A stretch of 53,238 nt of DNA, taken from positions 1 to 53,238 of the forward strand of contig QCMJ01000006.1 in the NCBI GenBank assembly GCA_003213855.1, in the 5' to 3' direction. Positions 32,921 to 43,686 of this stretch are shown here, piece after piece; positions within the stretch are counted from its first letter, which is position 1, and each line of letters begins with the position of its first letter. The stretch comes from Prochlorococcus sp. AG-418-O03 (lineage in GTDB: Bacteria > Cyanobacteriota > Cyanobacteriia > PCC-6307 > Cyanobiaceae). A program made the position numbers and the translations under genes. A model generated the notes under the pieces. The model was not told where the DNA came from. It saw nothing but the letters and a program-made list of their open reading frames with translations, and searched no databases.

Positions 32921-33004
32921 ATCATTTCATAATAACTCCTAATTAGAAAATTTTTCAATTAAATACTTAATTCACTAAGGTTTTATAATTTTGCTCTAAA
33001 CGAA

Positions 33005-34168
33005 CTACTTACCCATCCCAAGCTGCTGAGCTTTTTGATAAACCTTACCCTCTGTTAGAAGCGATGGTGCAATAACTATTTCAACTTCTTGCATTTCTTT
33101 AATATTTTTTGCCCCAAGAGTACTCATTGAGGTTCTAATGGCTCCTAATAAGTTATGTGTCCCATCATCAAGTAAGGCAGGGCCTTTAATTATTCTTTCT
33201 AAGGATCCTGTAGAACCAACTTCAATTCTTGTGCCCCTTGGCAATACTTGACTTGGAGTAGCCATACCCCAGTGAAATCCTTTACCTGGAGCATTTGAGG
33301 ATTTAGCTATTGGGGATCCAATCATTACAGCATCTGCTCCACATGCTAAACATTTACAGATATCTCCACCCGTCACAATTCCTCCATCACCAATAATAGG
33401 AATGTAACGACCACTTTCTTTAAAGTAATCATTTCTTGCCACACTACAATCAGCAATCGCAGTTGCCTGAGGGATTCCAATTCCCAATACTCCTCTTGAC
33501 GTACATGCCGCTCCAGGTCCTATCCCAACCATTAATCCTGCAACTCCAGCATCCATGAGAAGTTTTGCGACTTCGTAAGTAACACAATTTCCCGCCACAA
33601 CTGGAACATTCATAGATTGGCAAAGATCTTTAATATTTAAGGTTTCCTTACCTTCCATACCAAGATGTTCAGTTGAGACAACTGTTCCTTGAAGAAAAAA
33701 TAAATCTATTTTGGAACTATTAAGTGTTTCTTTAAACTTAATAGCAGCTTGAGGAGTCCCACTAAGAGCAGCGATACCTCCTCCTTCTTTGACCTCATTT
33801 ATTCTTTGTAAAATCAATCCCTCCTTGACGGGTTCACTGTATATCTTCTGCATTAACGGAACAAAATCATTCTTCCCTACTGATGCTATTTGGTTCAATA
33901 TTTCTTCAGGGTTTTCATATCTTGTTTGTATGCCTTCCATATTAATAACCCCTAGGGAACCTAATTTTGTGAGTTCTACAGCCGTATTTACATCGACAAC
34001 ACTGTCCATGGCACTAGCTACGATCGGAACTTCTCTTTTGATATCGCCTATCGACCAAGAAGGATCAGTCAAATCGTAATCAAGTGTTCTATTACCAGGG
34101 ACTAAAGCTATTTCATCAATGCCATAAGCCCTTCTGACTTTTTTGTTTAAACCAAGTTCAATATTCAC
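33005..34168 (-). CDS. guaB: IMP dehydrogenase-type protein without CBS domains (GuaB3-like)
   Basis: A 387-residue IMPDH-family barrel. The catalytic loop GIGPGAACTSRGVLGIG has Cys222, and GDGGIVTGGDICKCLACGADAVMIGSP is the phosphate-binding stretch. IMPDH has about 490 residues with two CBS domains; they are absent here, which fits the GuaB3 group of cyanobacteria and actinobacteria. Whether it makes XMP or acts as another purine reductase is not settled by sequence. It is divergent from gyrA. Confidence 0.85.
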   Translation of the reverse strand: MNIELGLNKKVRRAYGIDEIALVPGNRTLDYDLTDPSWSIGDIKREVPIVASAMDSVVDVNTAVELTKLGSLGVINMEGIQTRYENPEEILNQIASVGKNDFVPLMQKIYSEPVKEGLILQRINEVKEGGGIAALSGTPQAAIKFKETLNSSKIDLFFLQGTVVSTEHLGMEGKETLNIKDLCQSMNVPVVAGNCVTYEVAKLLMDAGVAGLMVGIGPGAACTSRGVLGIGIPQATAIADCSVARNDYFKESGRYIPIIGDGGIVTGGDICKCLACGADAVMIGSPIAKSSNAPGKGFHWGMATPSQVLPRGTRIEVGSTGSLERIIKGPALLDDGTHNLLGAIRTSMSTLGAKNIKEMQEVEIVIAPSLLTEGKVYQKAQQLGMGK

Positions 34169-34348
34169 GGAATTTTTCTCTTTATTCTGAATAAATTAAC
34201 AACTAAAGGGGTAATAAGCCAAGGTTTATTCAAAAACAACAGGTTTTATTTTGATTTGTGTTTAAATGTGAGTATTTGGGAATTAAATAAATATTTTTTT
34301 TTATTCATTATGACAATCAGCGATTATTATTAAAAAAAGGATTTTTAT

Positions 34349-36964
34349 ATGTCTGATATTTTAGATTCTGATAACTCAGGATTAAGCGAAGATAACGACC
34401 GAATTATTCAGACTGACCTAAGAAATGAGATGTCTCGCTCATACCTTGAGTATGCAATGAGCGTTATAGTTGGTCGTGCTCTTCCAGATGCAAGAGATGG
34501 ATTAAAACCTGTTCATAGAAGAATTCTTTATGCGATGTATGAACTTGGTTTAACTAGCGGTAGACCATATAGAAAATGTGCAAGAGTTGTTGGAGAAGTA
34601 CTAGGTAAATATCACCCTCATGGCGATACTGCTGTTTATGATGCTTTGGTTAGGATGGCTCAAGACTTCTCTATGAGGATGCCACTCATAGATGGCCATG
34701 GAAACTTTGGTTCTGTCGACAACGACCCTCCAGCAGCAATGAGATATACAGAATCTCGTTTACAGTCTCTTACAGATGAAAGTTTATTAGAGGATATTGA
34801 ATCTGATACTGTAGATTACGCCGATAATTTTGACGGCTCTCAGCAAGAACCAACAGTTTTACCTGCTAGGATTCCTCAACTACTGCTAAATGGATCATCT
34901 GGAATAGCAGTAGGAATGGCAACTAATATTCCACCTCATAACTTAGGGGAATTAATTAATGGCCTTAAATCAATCATCAATAACCCTTCGATTGAAGATA
35001 GAGAACTTTTTGAAATAATTAAGGGTCCTGATTTTCCAACAGGTGGTCAAATCTTAGGCAGAGATGGTATCAGAGAAACTTTCAAGACAGGAAGGGGTTC
35101 AATAACCATGAGAGGTGTAGCAAATATTGAGCAAATTAAATCCAGTGGTAGAGCAGAAAAAGATGCAGTAATAATTACAGAGCTCCCATTTCAAACTAAT
35201 AAAGCGGCATTGATAGAAAGAATTGCTGACTTGGTAAATGAAAAAAAATTAGAAGGTATTTCTGATATTAGAGATGAAAGTGATAGAGACGGAATGAGGA
35301 TTGTTATTGAACTAAAAAGGGATGCCTACCCACAAGTAGTTTTAAATAATTTATTTAAGTTAACACCTCTACAAAATAACTTTAGTGCAAATATCCTTGC
35401 TTTAGTAAAAGGAGAGCCCACAACACTTTCACTCAGAAAAATGTTAGATGTATTTCTAGACTTCAGAATGGAGACAATAAGGCGAAGAACAGGATTTTTA
35501 TTAAAAAAGGCTGAAGAGAGGGATCACATTGTAAAAGGTCTTTTATTAGCATTAGGTTCTATGGATGAGATTATAAATCTAATAAGGTCAGCAAAAGATA
35601 CAGTTTCAGCCAGAGAAAAATTACAAACTGATCATGAGTTATCTGCCACGCAGGCAGAAGCTATTTTACAAATGCAATTAAGAAGATTAACAGCATTAGA
35701 AGCAGATAAAATCAAAGGTGAACATGATGAGTTAACCAGAAAAATCAACTCATATCAGCAAATATTGAATAGTAAAGAAAGAATTTTTGAAATTATTCTT
35801 GAAGAACTTAATAAAATCGATGAAAGATTTTCCTCTCCAAGAAAAACAGAAATACTTGATTTAGGTGGTGGTCTAGATGATATTGATCTTATAGCTAATG
35901 ATAGATCTGTCGTTTTATTGACTGAAGCAGGTTACTTAAAAAGAATGCCTGTTAATGAATTCGAATCTACAAGTCGTGGGTCTAGAGGTAAAGCCGGAAC
36001 AAAGACACAAGAAGATGATGAAGTAAAACTATTTATAAGCTGTAATGATCATGATACTCTTTTGCTTTTTAGTGATAGAGGAGTATCTTATGCTCTGCCA
36101 GCATATAGAGTTCCCATGAGTAGCAGAACAGCTAAAGGTACTCCTTCAGTTCAACTTCTCCCAATACCAAGAGAAGAAAAGATAACTTCGTTAGTTGCAG
36201 TAGATTCTTTTGATAACGATTGTCATTTATTAATGCTAACCAAGGCTGGATTTATAAAAAGAACTTCACTTTCTGCTTTCTCAAAAATTCGATCTAATGG
36301 ATTAATAGCTATAAATCTTGAAGATGGAGATGCTTTAACTTGGGTTAGATTATCAAAAGAAGGTGACAGTGTTTTGATTGGATCAAGAACAGGAATGGCG
36401 ATTCATTTCAGACTAGATATTAACGAATTAAGGCCACTAGGCAGGACGGCAAGGGGGGTTAAATCTATGAACCTAAGGAAAGGAGACAATCTTGTATCTA
36501 TGGATGTTTTAACATCTGATTTAGTTGATCAATTAGCTAAAAGTGAAGATCTCACGAAAGAGTCTGATGAAAATCTTGAAGTTAACTCTTCAGAAGGTCC
36601 TTGGGTACTAATAGCCAGTTCATTTGGACTAGGTAAAAGAGTACCTGTAACTCAGTTTAGATTACAAAAAAGGGCAGGCATGGGTTTGAGAGCAATAAAA
36701 TTCAGAATTAAAGATGATGCATTAGTTTGTTTGAAGGTCCTTGGAGAAGGGGAAGAATTACTTTTTGTGACCGAAAAAGGCGTGATAGTGAGAACAAACG
36801 CAGATAAAATATCCCAGCAATCTAGAGCAGCTACTGGAGTAAAATTACAAAGATTAGATGAGGGTGATCATTTATCAGAAGTTGTATTAGTTCCTCATGA
36901 ACAAACAGAAGAGACAGAAGAGACAGAAGAAACAGACCTATCCAACCATGGCAAAGAAAATTAA
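34349..36964 (+). CDS. gyrA: DNA gyrase subunit A
   Basis: An 871-residue type II topoisomerase subunit. The catalytic pair is Arg132-Tyr133 in [10 protein letters not shown], and [12 protein letters not shown] and [23 protein letters not shown] lie in the winged-helix breakage domain. The C-terminal beta-pinwheel has a GyrA-box variant ([10 protein letters not shown]). With GyrB it supercoils DNA. The tail ends in a Glu/Thr repeat. AAGGA lies nine bases before the start. GyrA is preferred over ParC as picocyanobacteria have one such gene. Confidence 0.93.
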   Translation: MSDILDSDNSGLSEDNDRIIQTDLRNEMSRSYLEYAMSVIVGRALPDARDGLKPVHRRILYAMYELGLTSGRPYRKCARVVGEVLGKYHPHGDTAVYDALVRMAQDFSMRMPLIDGHGNFGSVDNDPPAAMRYTESRLQSLTDESLLEDIESDTVDYADNFDGSQQEPTVLPARIPQLLLNGSSGIAVGMATNIPPHNLGELINGLKSIINNPSIEDRELFEIIKGPDFPTGGQILGRDGIRETFKTGRGSITMRGVANIEQIKSSGRAEKDAVIITELPFQTNKAALIERIADLVNEKKLEGISDIRDESDRDGMRIVIELKRDAYPQVVLNNLFKLTPLQNNFSANILALVKGEPTTLSLRKMLDVFLDFRMETIRRRTGFLLKKAEERDHIVKGLLLALGSMDEIINLIRSAKDTVSAREKLQTDHELSATQAEAILQMQLRRLTALEADKIKGEHDELTRKINSYQQILNSKERIFEIILEELNKIDERFSSPRKTEILDLGGGLDDIDLIANDRSVVLLTEAGYLKRMPVNEFESTSRGSRGKAGTKTQEDDEVKLFISCNDHDTLLLFSDRGVSYALPAYRVPMSSRTAKGTPSVQLLPIPREEKITSLVAVDSFDNDCHLLMLTKAGFIKRTSLSAFSKIRSNGLIAINLEDGDALTWVRLSKEGDSVLIGSRTGMAIHFRLDINELRPLGRTARGVKSMNLRKGDNLVSMDVLTSDLVDQLAKSEDLTKESDENLEVNSSEGPWVLIASSFGLGKRVPVTQFRLQKRAGMGLRAIKFRIKDDALVCLKVLGEGEELLFVTEKGVIVRTNADKISQQSRAATGVKLQRLDEGDHLSEVVLVPHEQTEETEETEETDLSNHGKEN
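36900..36940 (+). repeat. short tandem repeat in the gyrA tail
   Basis: GAGACAGAA-like units (about 9 bases) are repeated three to four times and encode [12 protein letters not shown] at the extreme C-terminus of GyrA. It is a likely site for strain-to-strain length change. Confidence 0.6.
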
Positions 36965-36987
36965 AAGGAAATGGTTTATTAGATTTT

Positions 36988-38199
36988 ATGGAAATACTTG
37001 ATATTCTAATTTTAGGTTCCGGGCCTGCCGCACTATGCTTGGCTTCTGAATTAGCCAAGCAAGATTTAAATATTAAGGGTATATCAACTAAATCTCCAAA
37101 TGAAAAATGGGAGAATACATATGGTATTTGGGCTTCTGAATTAGAGGAATTAGGATTAGATTCTTTGTTATCTCATCGGTGGTGCAAAACAGTTAGTTTT
37201 TTTGGAAATGGCGAAAATAAAAAGGGAGATAATCCTACAAAACATAATTACGATTATGGTTTGATTAATCAAGAAGCTTTTCAAAATGAACTTTTAAAAA
37301 AGTGTAATGGGATTGAATGGTTGAATGAAACAGCAAAAGATATTAAAGAGAAAAATAAACTATCTGAGGTGATTTGTTTTTCAGGTCGAAGAATAAAAGC
37401 GAGGTTAGTCATTGACGCAAGTGGTCATAAAAGTAATTTCATAAAAAGACCAGTCCAAAATGAAATCGCTCAACAAGCTGCGTATGGGATTGTCGGTAAA
37501 TTTTCATCGCCACCAGTTAATAAGGATCAATTTGTTTTAATGGATTTTCGTCCAAATCATTTAAACAATGAAGAAAAGTTATCATCTCCTTCCTTTCTTT
37601 ATGCAATGGATCTTGGAAATGAAACTTTTTTTGTTGAAGAAACATCCTTAGCTAGTTATCCTGCCTTATCCCAAGAAAATCTCAAAAAAAGACTTTTCAA
37701 AAGATTGAATAGCAAGGGTATTCAGGTAAATGAAATTTTTCATGAAGAGAATTGCCTTTTCCCAATGAATTTACCCCTCCCATTTAAAAAACAATTTGTA
37801 CTTGGTTTTGGAGGGTCTGCAAGCATGGTGCATCCTGCATCAGGATACATGATCGGATCTTTATTAAGAAGAGCACCACTCCTTGCAAAAAAATTAGCCA
37901 TTTTTTTAAAAGAACCTAATCTTAGTTCTCTTGAAATAGCAACAAAAGGTTGGGAAATCCTATGGCCTTACGAGTTAATACAAAGGCATAAACTTTACCA
38001 ATATGGTTTAAGAAGACTTATGAGTTTTGACGAAAGTAGATTAAGAAGCTTTTTCTCAAATTTCTTTAAATTATCGACCAATGAATGGGTAGGTTTTCTT
38101 ACTAATACACTTCCACTTCCAAAACTAATTTACGTGATGAGTAAGATGTTTATAAATTCACCTCTAAAAGTAAAACTAGGAATGCTTAAATTAAATTAG
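36988..38199 (+). CDS. crtL-b: lycopene cyclase CrtL-b
   Basis: A 403-residue flavoprotein of the plant-type lycopene cyclase family. A dinucleotide-binding motif opens it (LILGSGPAALCLASELA, residues about 7-23), and FFVEETSLA, NCLFPMNLPLP and GFGGSASMVHPASGYMIGS are typical of CrtL. The position next to gyrA fits the beta-cyclase CrtL-b of Prochlorococcus (CrtL-e is elsewhere), from memory. It converts lycopene to beta-carotene. Beta versus epsilon specificity needs more than eye inspection. Confidence 0.8.
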   Translation: MEILDILILGSGPAALCLASELAKQDLNIKGISTKSPNEKWENTYGIWASELEELGLDSLLSHRWCKTVSFFGNGENKKGDNPTKHNYDYGLINQEAFQNELLKKCNGIEWLNETAKDIKEKNKLSEVICFSGRRIKARLVIDASGHKSNFIKRPVQNEIAQQAAYGIVGKFSSPPVNKDQFVLMDFRPNHLNNEEKLSSPSFLYAMDLGNETFFVEETSLASYPALSQENLKKRLFKRLNSKGIQVNEIFHEENCLFPMNLPLPFKKQFVLGFGGSASMVHPASGYMIGSLLRRAPLLAKKLAIFLKEPNLSSLEIATKGWEILWPYELIQRHKLYQYGLRRLMSFDESRLRSFFSNFFKLSTNEWVGFLTNTLPLPKLIYVMSKMFINSPLKVKLGMLKLN

Positions 38200-38205
38200 T
38201 ATTTT

Positions 38206-39789
38206 TTATTTTCGCCAATCATTAATATTGATATCTGGGAAAACTTTATCTTCTTCCTCAATGTCTTCAAGAAATTTTAAATTAATATTGGAATGATTTT
38301 TCATCATTTCAACTATTTTCCAGAACCTGAACAAATGTCTTTCTATTCTCTCTTTTGCAAGCTCAGTTGTAGTTCCAGCTCTTAGTATAAAACTCCAATC
38401 AGAGGACTCAGAGAGAAGTAATTCTCTAGCTGCTTGCTTTAAAAGTCTTGGAGATAAGTCATTATTAAAATTTTTGGAGCATAAATTAACAAAAGTTGAG
38501 CCGGCTTTTGTGATCTCTGGAACAATCCATGCATTTGCATCATTAATCCAGTAATCATGGTAACCTCCTTGTCCCCAGCTTGATGGTGATGGATCGCAAA
38601 TCTGAAGATTTGGCTTTTGAAGTAAGAATTCTTTTAAATTTGTAAGCTTAATTGAATATTTAGTAGAGTTCTTTAAAATATTTTCAATAAAAAAAGGTCC
38701 CTCATACCACCAATGACCAAATAACTCTGCATCAAATGGAGCTACCAATAAGGGCTTAAAGGTTGAGGATAAAATTAATTTTTCTAATTGTTTAGATCTC
38801 GAGAGAAGATAAGCATCAGCATGTTCTGCAGCCTTTTTTTTGGCTTCATTTTCTAGGTAAAACGCCTTTTCCCCTAATGGTACGTTATTATCAGTAATCT
38901 TATGAAACTTCAAACCTAAAGGTCTTTTAGTTGAGATACCTTTCTTTTGGAGTTTTGAGATAGGTAATTCCCATCCCAAGTCTTTATGGAATTCCCTATA
39001 AACTTTGTCTCCTGGGAACCCGTCTTTTGCAGACCAAACGGGTAAAGTTGACTCACTATCTCTTCCAAAGAAGGCAACTCCTTTTTTCGAGCATATTGGA
39101 GCGTACACTCCATATCTAGGCCTTGGTGTAGCGTTTAAAATACCGTGACCATCTAAGATTGCATATCTGATTCCGGAATTAAATAGAATTTCATCTAAAT
39201 TCTCATAATATGCACATTCAGGTAACCAAATACCCAAAGGCTTTGTTCCAAAAATATTTTCATGGTTCCTAATTGCAGTATTGATTTGTCCTTTAACAGT
39301 TTCTGGATTCTCCCTTAAAATTGGCAAATATCCATGTGTAGCAGCACAAGTAAGAATATCCAAATTTCCAGAGTAATTTAAAACTCTAAACTTCTCAATT
39401 AAATTTCCAGAACATTTTTGCCAATACAAGTATTTGTCATTAAGATTATTCATTAAAAATCCAGAGGCATTTTTTTCTTCTTCTGGCAGTTCGTTTAAGA
39501 AATCATTTCTTGTTTCAATCCAGCTTGGGAATGTTTCTTGAATCTTTTTATTATTTAGAAGTGATAATAATGTTGGAGACAAACTAATAGTAAGTTTGGT
39601 ATTTAAAGGATTTTCATTTTTGGAAGATTCTATTGATTGGAGTAGTGGTATATAACATTCCAAAATCGCCTGAAATAACCAATCCTCTTCTAAGGAGTTT
39701 TTTTCATTTTTCCTGACATAAGGTAGATGAGCATGTAAAACTATCGCTAATTGGCCTAAAAAATTATTTTTAGAGTATTGCCCATTCAT
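38206..39789 (-). CDS. GH57-type (DUF1957) alpha-glucan branching enzyme
   Basis: A 527-residue protein of the family 57 glycoside-hydrolase group with a DUF1957 C-terminus. LAIVLHAHLPYVRKNE near the start, GIWLPECAYYENLDEIL with the nucleophile Glu, and APFDAELFGHWWYEGP with the acid/base Asp are characteristic. Such enzymes branch or transfer alpha-1,4-glucan in glycogen synthesis. The C-terminal helical part (LLLSESSDWSFILRAGTTTEL) fits the branching-enzyme subgroup. The gene is divergent from leuA. Confidence 0.82.
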   Translation of the reverse strand: MNGQYSKNNFLGQLAIVLHAHLPYVRKNEKNSLEEDWLFQAILECYIPLLQSIESSKNENPLNTKLTISLSPTLLSLLNNKKIQETFPSWIETRNDFLNELPEEEKNASGFLMNNLNDKYLYWQKCSGNLIEKFRVLNYSGNLDILTCAATHGYLPILRENPETVKGQINTAIRNHENIFGTKPLGIWLPECAYYENLDEILFNSGIRYAILDGHGILNATPRPRYGVYAPICSKKGVAFFGRDSESTLPVWSAKDGFPGDKVYREFHKDLGWELPISKLQKKGISTKRPLGLKFHKITDNNVPLGEKAFYLENEAKKKAAEHADAYLLSRSKQLEKLILSSTFKPLLVAPFDAELFGHWWYEGPFFIENILKNSTKYSIKLTNLKEFLLQKPNLQICDPSPSSWGQGGYHDYWINDANAWIVPEITKAGSTFVNLCSKNFNNDLSPRLLKQAARELLLSESSDWSFILRAGTTTELAKERIERHLFRFWKIVEMMKNHSNINLKFLEDIEEEDKVFPDININDWRK

Positions 39790-39866
39790 ACTTTTAAAAT
39801 TTATGCCTATAGTTCTATAAAAATTCGAAATTTATTTTTATAAAAAGTAGGCCTTAATCCTAAAAG

Positions 39867-39900
39867 AATACTTTAAAAATTTAAGTATTTGGTTTTTTTT
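39867..39900 (+). terminator. hairpin with T-run ahead of leuA
   Basis: AATACTT (39867-39873) and AAGTATT (39883-39889) form a weak seven-pair stem. TGG and then nine T follow. No plus-strand gene ends here, so it is either the end of a very short transcript or a terminator inside a long leuA leader. The stem is all AT except one pair, so it may be fortuitous. Confidence 0.35.
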
Positions 39901-40014
39901 TCAGAATTTTAACCAATATTGTTTAAGTTATAAACTTTCGGCAATTTTATTTTTGAACTAAATCTAGTCAATTTTTTTTAATTAGCTTAATATAAGTTTA
40001 GGATAATCAAACTG

Positions 40015-41655
40015 ATGTCAAAAGATCCTGGAAGAATTTTGATATTTGATACAACTCTCCGAGATGGAGAGCAATCTCCTGGCGCCAGTTTAAATCTAGA
40101 AGAAAAACTTGCTATCGCCCATCAATTAGCAAGATTAGGAGTGGATGTTATTGAAGCTGGATTCCCTTTCGCAAGTCAAGGAGATTTTAAAGCTGTTAAT
40201 AAAATTGCTAATGCAGTAGGAAAAGAAAATGGCCCTATAATATGCGGTTTAGCTAGAGCGTCTAAAGGAGATATAAAAGCATGTTACGAAGCAGTAAGCC
40301 CAGCTCCCAAGAAAAGAATACATACTTTTATTGCGACAAGTGATATTCATCTTAAACATAAACTAAAAAAATCCAGAAAAGATGTTCTTCAAATAGTTCC
40401 GGAAATGGTTAATTATGCAAAATCCTTAGTAGATGATATTGAGTTTTCTTGTGAAGATGCATCAAGGAGTGATCCTGAATTTTTATACGAAGTAATTCAA
40501 CTAGCAATTACTGCAGGAGCGACAACAATAAATATCCCTGATACTGTTGGATTTACAACTCCTAGTGAATTTGGCAAACTAATTGCCGATATAAATAAAA
40601 ATGTTTCAAATATTGATGAGGCAGTAATCTCGGTTCATGGTCATAATGATTTGGGTTTAGCAGTAGCCAATTTTCTTGAGGCTGTAAAAAATGGAGCAAG
40701 ACAATTAGAATGTACTATTAATGGAATTGGAGAAAGAGCCGGAAATGCCTCTCTAGAAGAATTAGTAATGGCACTTCATGTTAGGAAAAGTTTTTTTAAT
40801 AGTTTTTTCAAAAGAAATCCGGATTCCCCAACTCCTCTTACGGCTATAAGAACGGAAGAAATAACAAAAACCTCTAGACTTGTTTCTAACCTAACTGGAA
40901 TGACTGTACAACCTAATAAAGCGATTGTGGGAGCTAACGCTTTTGCACATGAGTCAGGTATTCATCAGGATGGTGTTTTAAAAAATAGACTAACTTACGA
41001 AATTATCGATGCAAAAACTGTTGGTTTGAGTGACAACAAAATATCCTTAGGGAAACTTAGTGGTAGAAGTGCGGTTAGAGCAAGATTAGAAGAGATGGGT
41101 TATGACTTGAGCCGAGAAGATTTAAATGATGCTTTTGCTCGTTTTAAGGATTTAGCTGACAGGAAAAGAGAAATTACTGATAGAGACTTAGAAGCAATTG
41201 TTAGTGAACAAGTTCAGCTCCCAGAAGCTAAATTTCAATTAAGTCTTGTACAAGTAAGTTGTGGTAATACTTCTATACCTACTGCTACCATTTCGCTTCT
41301 AAACACGGAAGATAATAGTGAGGATACAGCTGTAGCAATAGGGACTGGGCCAGTTGATGCTGTATGCGAGGCTTTAAATAAATTAGCTAAAGTTCCTAAT
41401 GAATTAATTGAATTTTCTGTTAAGTCGGTAACAGAAGGAATTGATGCTTTGGGCGAAGTAACAATAAGAATAAGAAGGGATAATAAAATATATTCTGGTC
41501 ATTCTGCTGATACAGACGTTGTAGTTGCGGCAGCGAATGCTTACGTTAATGCTTTAAATAGACTTGTGTTTTCTGAGAAAAAAAATTCAATTCATCCACA
41601 ATTTGATAATTTAGAGAATTCTGATAATCAATTTCTATCTAATCCTGCAAATTAA
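40015..41655 (+). CDS. leuA: 2-isopropylmalate synthase
   Basis: A 546-residue enzyme making isopropylmalate from 2-oxoisovalerate and acetyl-CoA, the first step of leucine synthesis. The active-site motif is [15 protein letters not shown] near the N-terminus; [18 protein letters not shown] carries metal-binding His residues, and [17 protein letters not shown] and [11 protein letters not shown] are further signatures. The C-terminal allosteric domain (residues about 400-520) gives leucine feedback. Length is normal. Confidence 0.95.
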   Translation: MSKDPGRILIFDTTLRDGEQSPGASLNLEEKLAIAHQLARLGVDVIEAGFPFASQGDFKAVNKIANAVGKENGPIICGLARASKGDIKACYEAVSPAPKKRIHTFIATSDIHLKHKLKKSRKDVLQIVPEMVNYAKSLVDDIEFSCEDASRSDPEFLYEVIQLAITAGATTINIPDTVGFTTPSEFGKLIADINKNVSNIDEAVISVHGHNDLGLAVANFLEAVKNGARQLECTINGIGERAGNASLEELVMALHVRKSFFNSFFKRNPDSPTPLTAIRTEEITKTSRLVSNLTGMTVQPNKAIVGANAFAHESGIHQDGVLKNRLTYEIIDAKTVGLSDNKISLGKLSGRSAVRARLEEMGYDLSREDLNDAFARFKDLADRKREITDRDLEAIVSEQVQLPEAKFQLSLVQVSCGNTSIPTATISLLNTEDNSEDTAVAIGTGPVDAVCEALNKLAKVPNELIEFSVKSVTEGIDALGEVTIRIRRDNKIYSGHSADTDVVVAAANAYVNALNRLVFSEKKNSIHPQFDNLENSDNQFLSNPAN

Positions 41656-41737
41656 ATTATTTTCTTAGGATTATTAAGTAGCATTAAAAATAGTCTCTTA
41701 ATACTGTAGATTAAATTAACAGTTAAAGTAGTAAATA

Positions 41738-42130
41738 ATGAGAGAAAGGGTTTTTGGATATTGGGCACTTTCGTGGGTTGGCTTAATCGGCAACATAATT
41801 GCACTTCCAATAATCGCATTAATAATAAGTTATGGGCCTCCACTAAAAGTTGCGAATATAACTCTTGCCATAAGTCTTGGATGGCCTGCTGCAATTGTTG
41901 GAATAGTTTCTTCAGCAGCTCTTTTAGCAGAGAGAAAATGGGGAGTAACTTTAACTCTAGTATCTTTATCAATGGTAATTTCTGGTATGGGTCCTTATTC
42001 AGTTGTAAGGCTCATAACTCTTCAAGACATTTATGGAGTTGGTGGGTTTACTCTTTTAACAACATTATTAAGTACGCTAGCTCTTCTTTATTGGTGTAAT
42101 CCGAAACATCGAAGAAGTATTAGGTTATAA
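41738..42130 (+). CDS. hypothetical four-helix membrane protein
   Basis: A 130-residue protein with four transmembrane segments (WVGLIGNIIALPIIALIISYG; WPAAIVGIVSSAALLAE; VTLTLVSLSMVISGMG; GVGGFTLLTTLLSTLALLYWC). Gly- and Ser-rich helices and a basic C-terminus (NPKHRRSIRL) suggest the C-terminus faces the cytoplasm. It is a conserved cyanobacterial protein of unknown function by appearance. The other frame in the same segment is a shadow. Confidence 0.6.
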   Translation: MRERVFGYWALSWVGLIGNIIALPIIALIISYGPPLKVANITLAISLGWPAAIVGIVSSAALLAERKWGVTLTLVSLSMVISGMGPYSVVRLITLQDIYGVGGFTLLTTLLSTLALLYWCNPKHRRSIRL

Positions 42131-42139
42131 AATCGAAAA

Positions 42140-43612
42140 TTAAGAAAAAGTATTATTCTTGCTAGTTGGATACTGAATTCTTCTGTGTCTAATTCTTTTC
42201 CACACATTCAAGAATGCCCTTTTTATTAGAAAAATTTCTCCTGTCGATAAATTACTATCATCTAATTGCCCATCTTTTTTACGCGAGTAGATAATATTAG
42301 CAATTGTTTTCAAAGCTTCATCATCAGATGCATTAATATTCATAGCTCTTAGTGCTGCTTCACATCCATCGGCAAGCATTAAGATAGCTGTTTCTTTGGA
42401 CTGAGGAATAGGGCCTTTGTATCTAAAATAATATTCATTAATGTCGAGATTTTTTTCTTTAGCTTTTTGAAAAAAATATCCCATTTTAAGGGTACCTTGA
42501 TGTTCAGGAATAAAATTAGCTATCAGTTTAGGTAGTCTATTTTTTCTTGCAAATTTCAATCCTTCATCCACGTGAGCCTGTAATACTTCTGCACTTTTAA
42601 TCGGATCATCTAATTCGTCATGCGGATTTTTTGAACCATCCTGATTTTCAATAAACCAATTAGGTGCATGTAATTTACCAACATCATGATATAACGCTCC
42701 TGTTTTAATAAGATCAATATCACCACCAATCATTCTTGTTGCTTCCTCTGCTAAACCACATATAAGTAAGGTATGTTCAAAAGTACCAGGAGCCTCTAGA
42801 GACAATCTTCTAATTAGAGGTTTCTCCTTATCAGCTAATTCGAGCAATCTTGCTTTAGTTAATAATCCGAATATCGACTCAAAAATAGGAATAAATAAAA
42901 TTGTAAAAAGCATAGCTATTGCCAAAAGCAAGGAATCAGAAAATATATCCCCATTAGCTAATACAAAATCTTGCTTATTAATAAGAGATATTTTATCTTT
43001 ACCTATCAATATCCATTGACTCAAGAACGATCCAATAGGGACAAAAATTGATAGTTGAAGTAACTGAGCTCTACTTCTTATTCTTCCACCAAGAAGAGAT
43101 ACTATTGAAGCACAAACTAATAAAATAAAAAATAAATTGTTATTAATAACAATATCTGGGTCAGGCCAAATAAGACTAGCTATTGATACCCAAGCTAAAG
43201 CTGTTATGCTTCCCATTCCTTGAGATATAATTAATGCCGGTGGAATTATCATAGATAATGGACTAACTGTTGAAGCTAAGGCTAATTTCGTAACTTGTAC
43301 AGTTAAAAGAAGAGTAATGATCAAGAAGATCTGTCTTGAAGAAATTGTGGGATTCTCTTTTTTTGAAACTAATATTAAAACTCCGGAACTAATAAGTATT
43401 TCAGTAAAGTTCAAAAACCAAGAAAAAATATCTGTGCTATTTAAAGGGGAGATAAGAAGTAGTTTATAAGAAGAAATTATTGAAATTAAAACGCATACTA
43501 AGAAAATTATGAGATTATCTATTCTTGAAATTTTAATTGGTTGTTTTGCTGGGACTTGACTTCGCCTCCACAGATAAAACAATTTCTTTAAGGTAGTTAT
43601 GATGTTTTGCAC
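42140..43612 (-). CDS. membrane HD-domain phosphohydrolase (PgpH-like)
   Basis: A 490-residue protein with an N-terminal multi-span region (about seven helices, residues about 25-235) and a C-terminal HD domain: FEHTLLICGLAEEATRMIGGDIDLIKTGALYHDVGKLHAP with the HD pair, then the HVDEGLKFARKNRLPKLIANFIPEHQGT region. The 7TM-HD arrangement is that of PgpH c-di-AMP phosphodiesterases. Typical PgpH proteins have a large extracellular domain that is missing here. Substrate c-di-AMP is inferred, not shown. Confidence 0.78.
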   Translation of the reverse strand: MQNIITTLKKLFYLWRRSQVPAKQPIKISRIDNLIIFLVCVLISIISSYKLLLISPLNSTDIFSWFLNFTEILISSGVLILVSKKENPTISSRQIFLIITLLLTVQVTKLALASTVSPLSMIIPPALIISQGMGSITALAWVSIASLIWPDPDIVINNNLFFILLVCASIVSLLGGRIRSRAQLLQLSIFVPIGSFLSQWILIGKDKISLINKQDFVLANGDIFSDSLLLAIAMLFTILFIPIFESIFGLLTKARLLELADKEKPLIRRLSLEAPGTFEHTLLICGLAEEATRMIGGDIDLIKTGALYHDVGKLHAPNWFIENQDGSKNPHDELDDPIKSAEVLQAHVDEGLKFARKNRLPKLIANFIPEHQGTLKMGYFFQKAKEKNLDINEYYFRYKGPIPQSKETAILMLADGCEAALRAMNINASDDEALKTIANIIYSRKKDGQLDDSNLSTGEIFLIKRAFLNVWKRIRHRRIQYPTSKNNTFS

Positions 43613-43686
43613 AGAATATAGATTAATCTATTTGAATAATTTAAAATTATAGGCATGCTAGGTGTAAAAAGGAGATGTTTTTCTAA

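Noticed and set aside
34205..34235. A hairpin (AATAAGCC/GGTTTATT) in the guaB-gyrA gap as a regulatory element
   Set aside because: The stem is short and AT-rich with a G-U pair, and no T-run follows; such hairpins arise by chance in this base composition.
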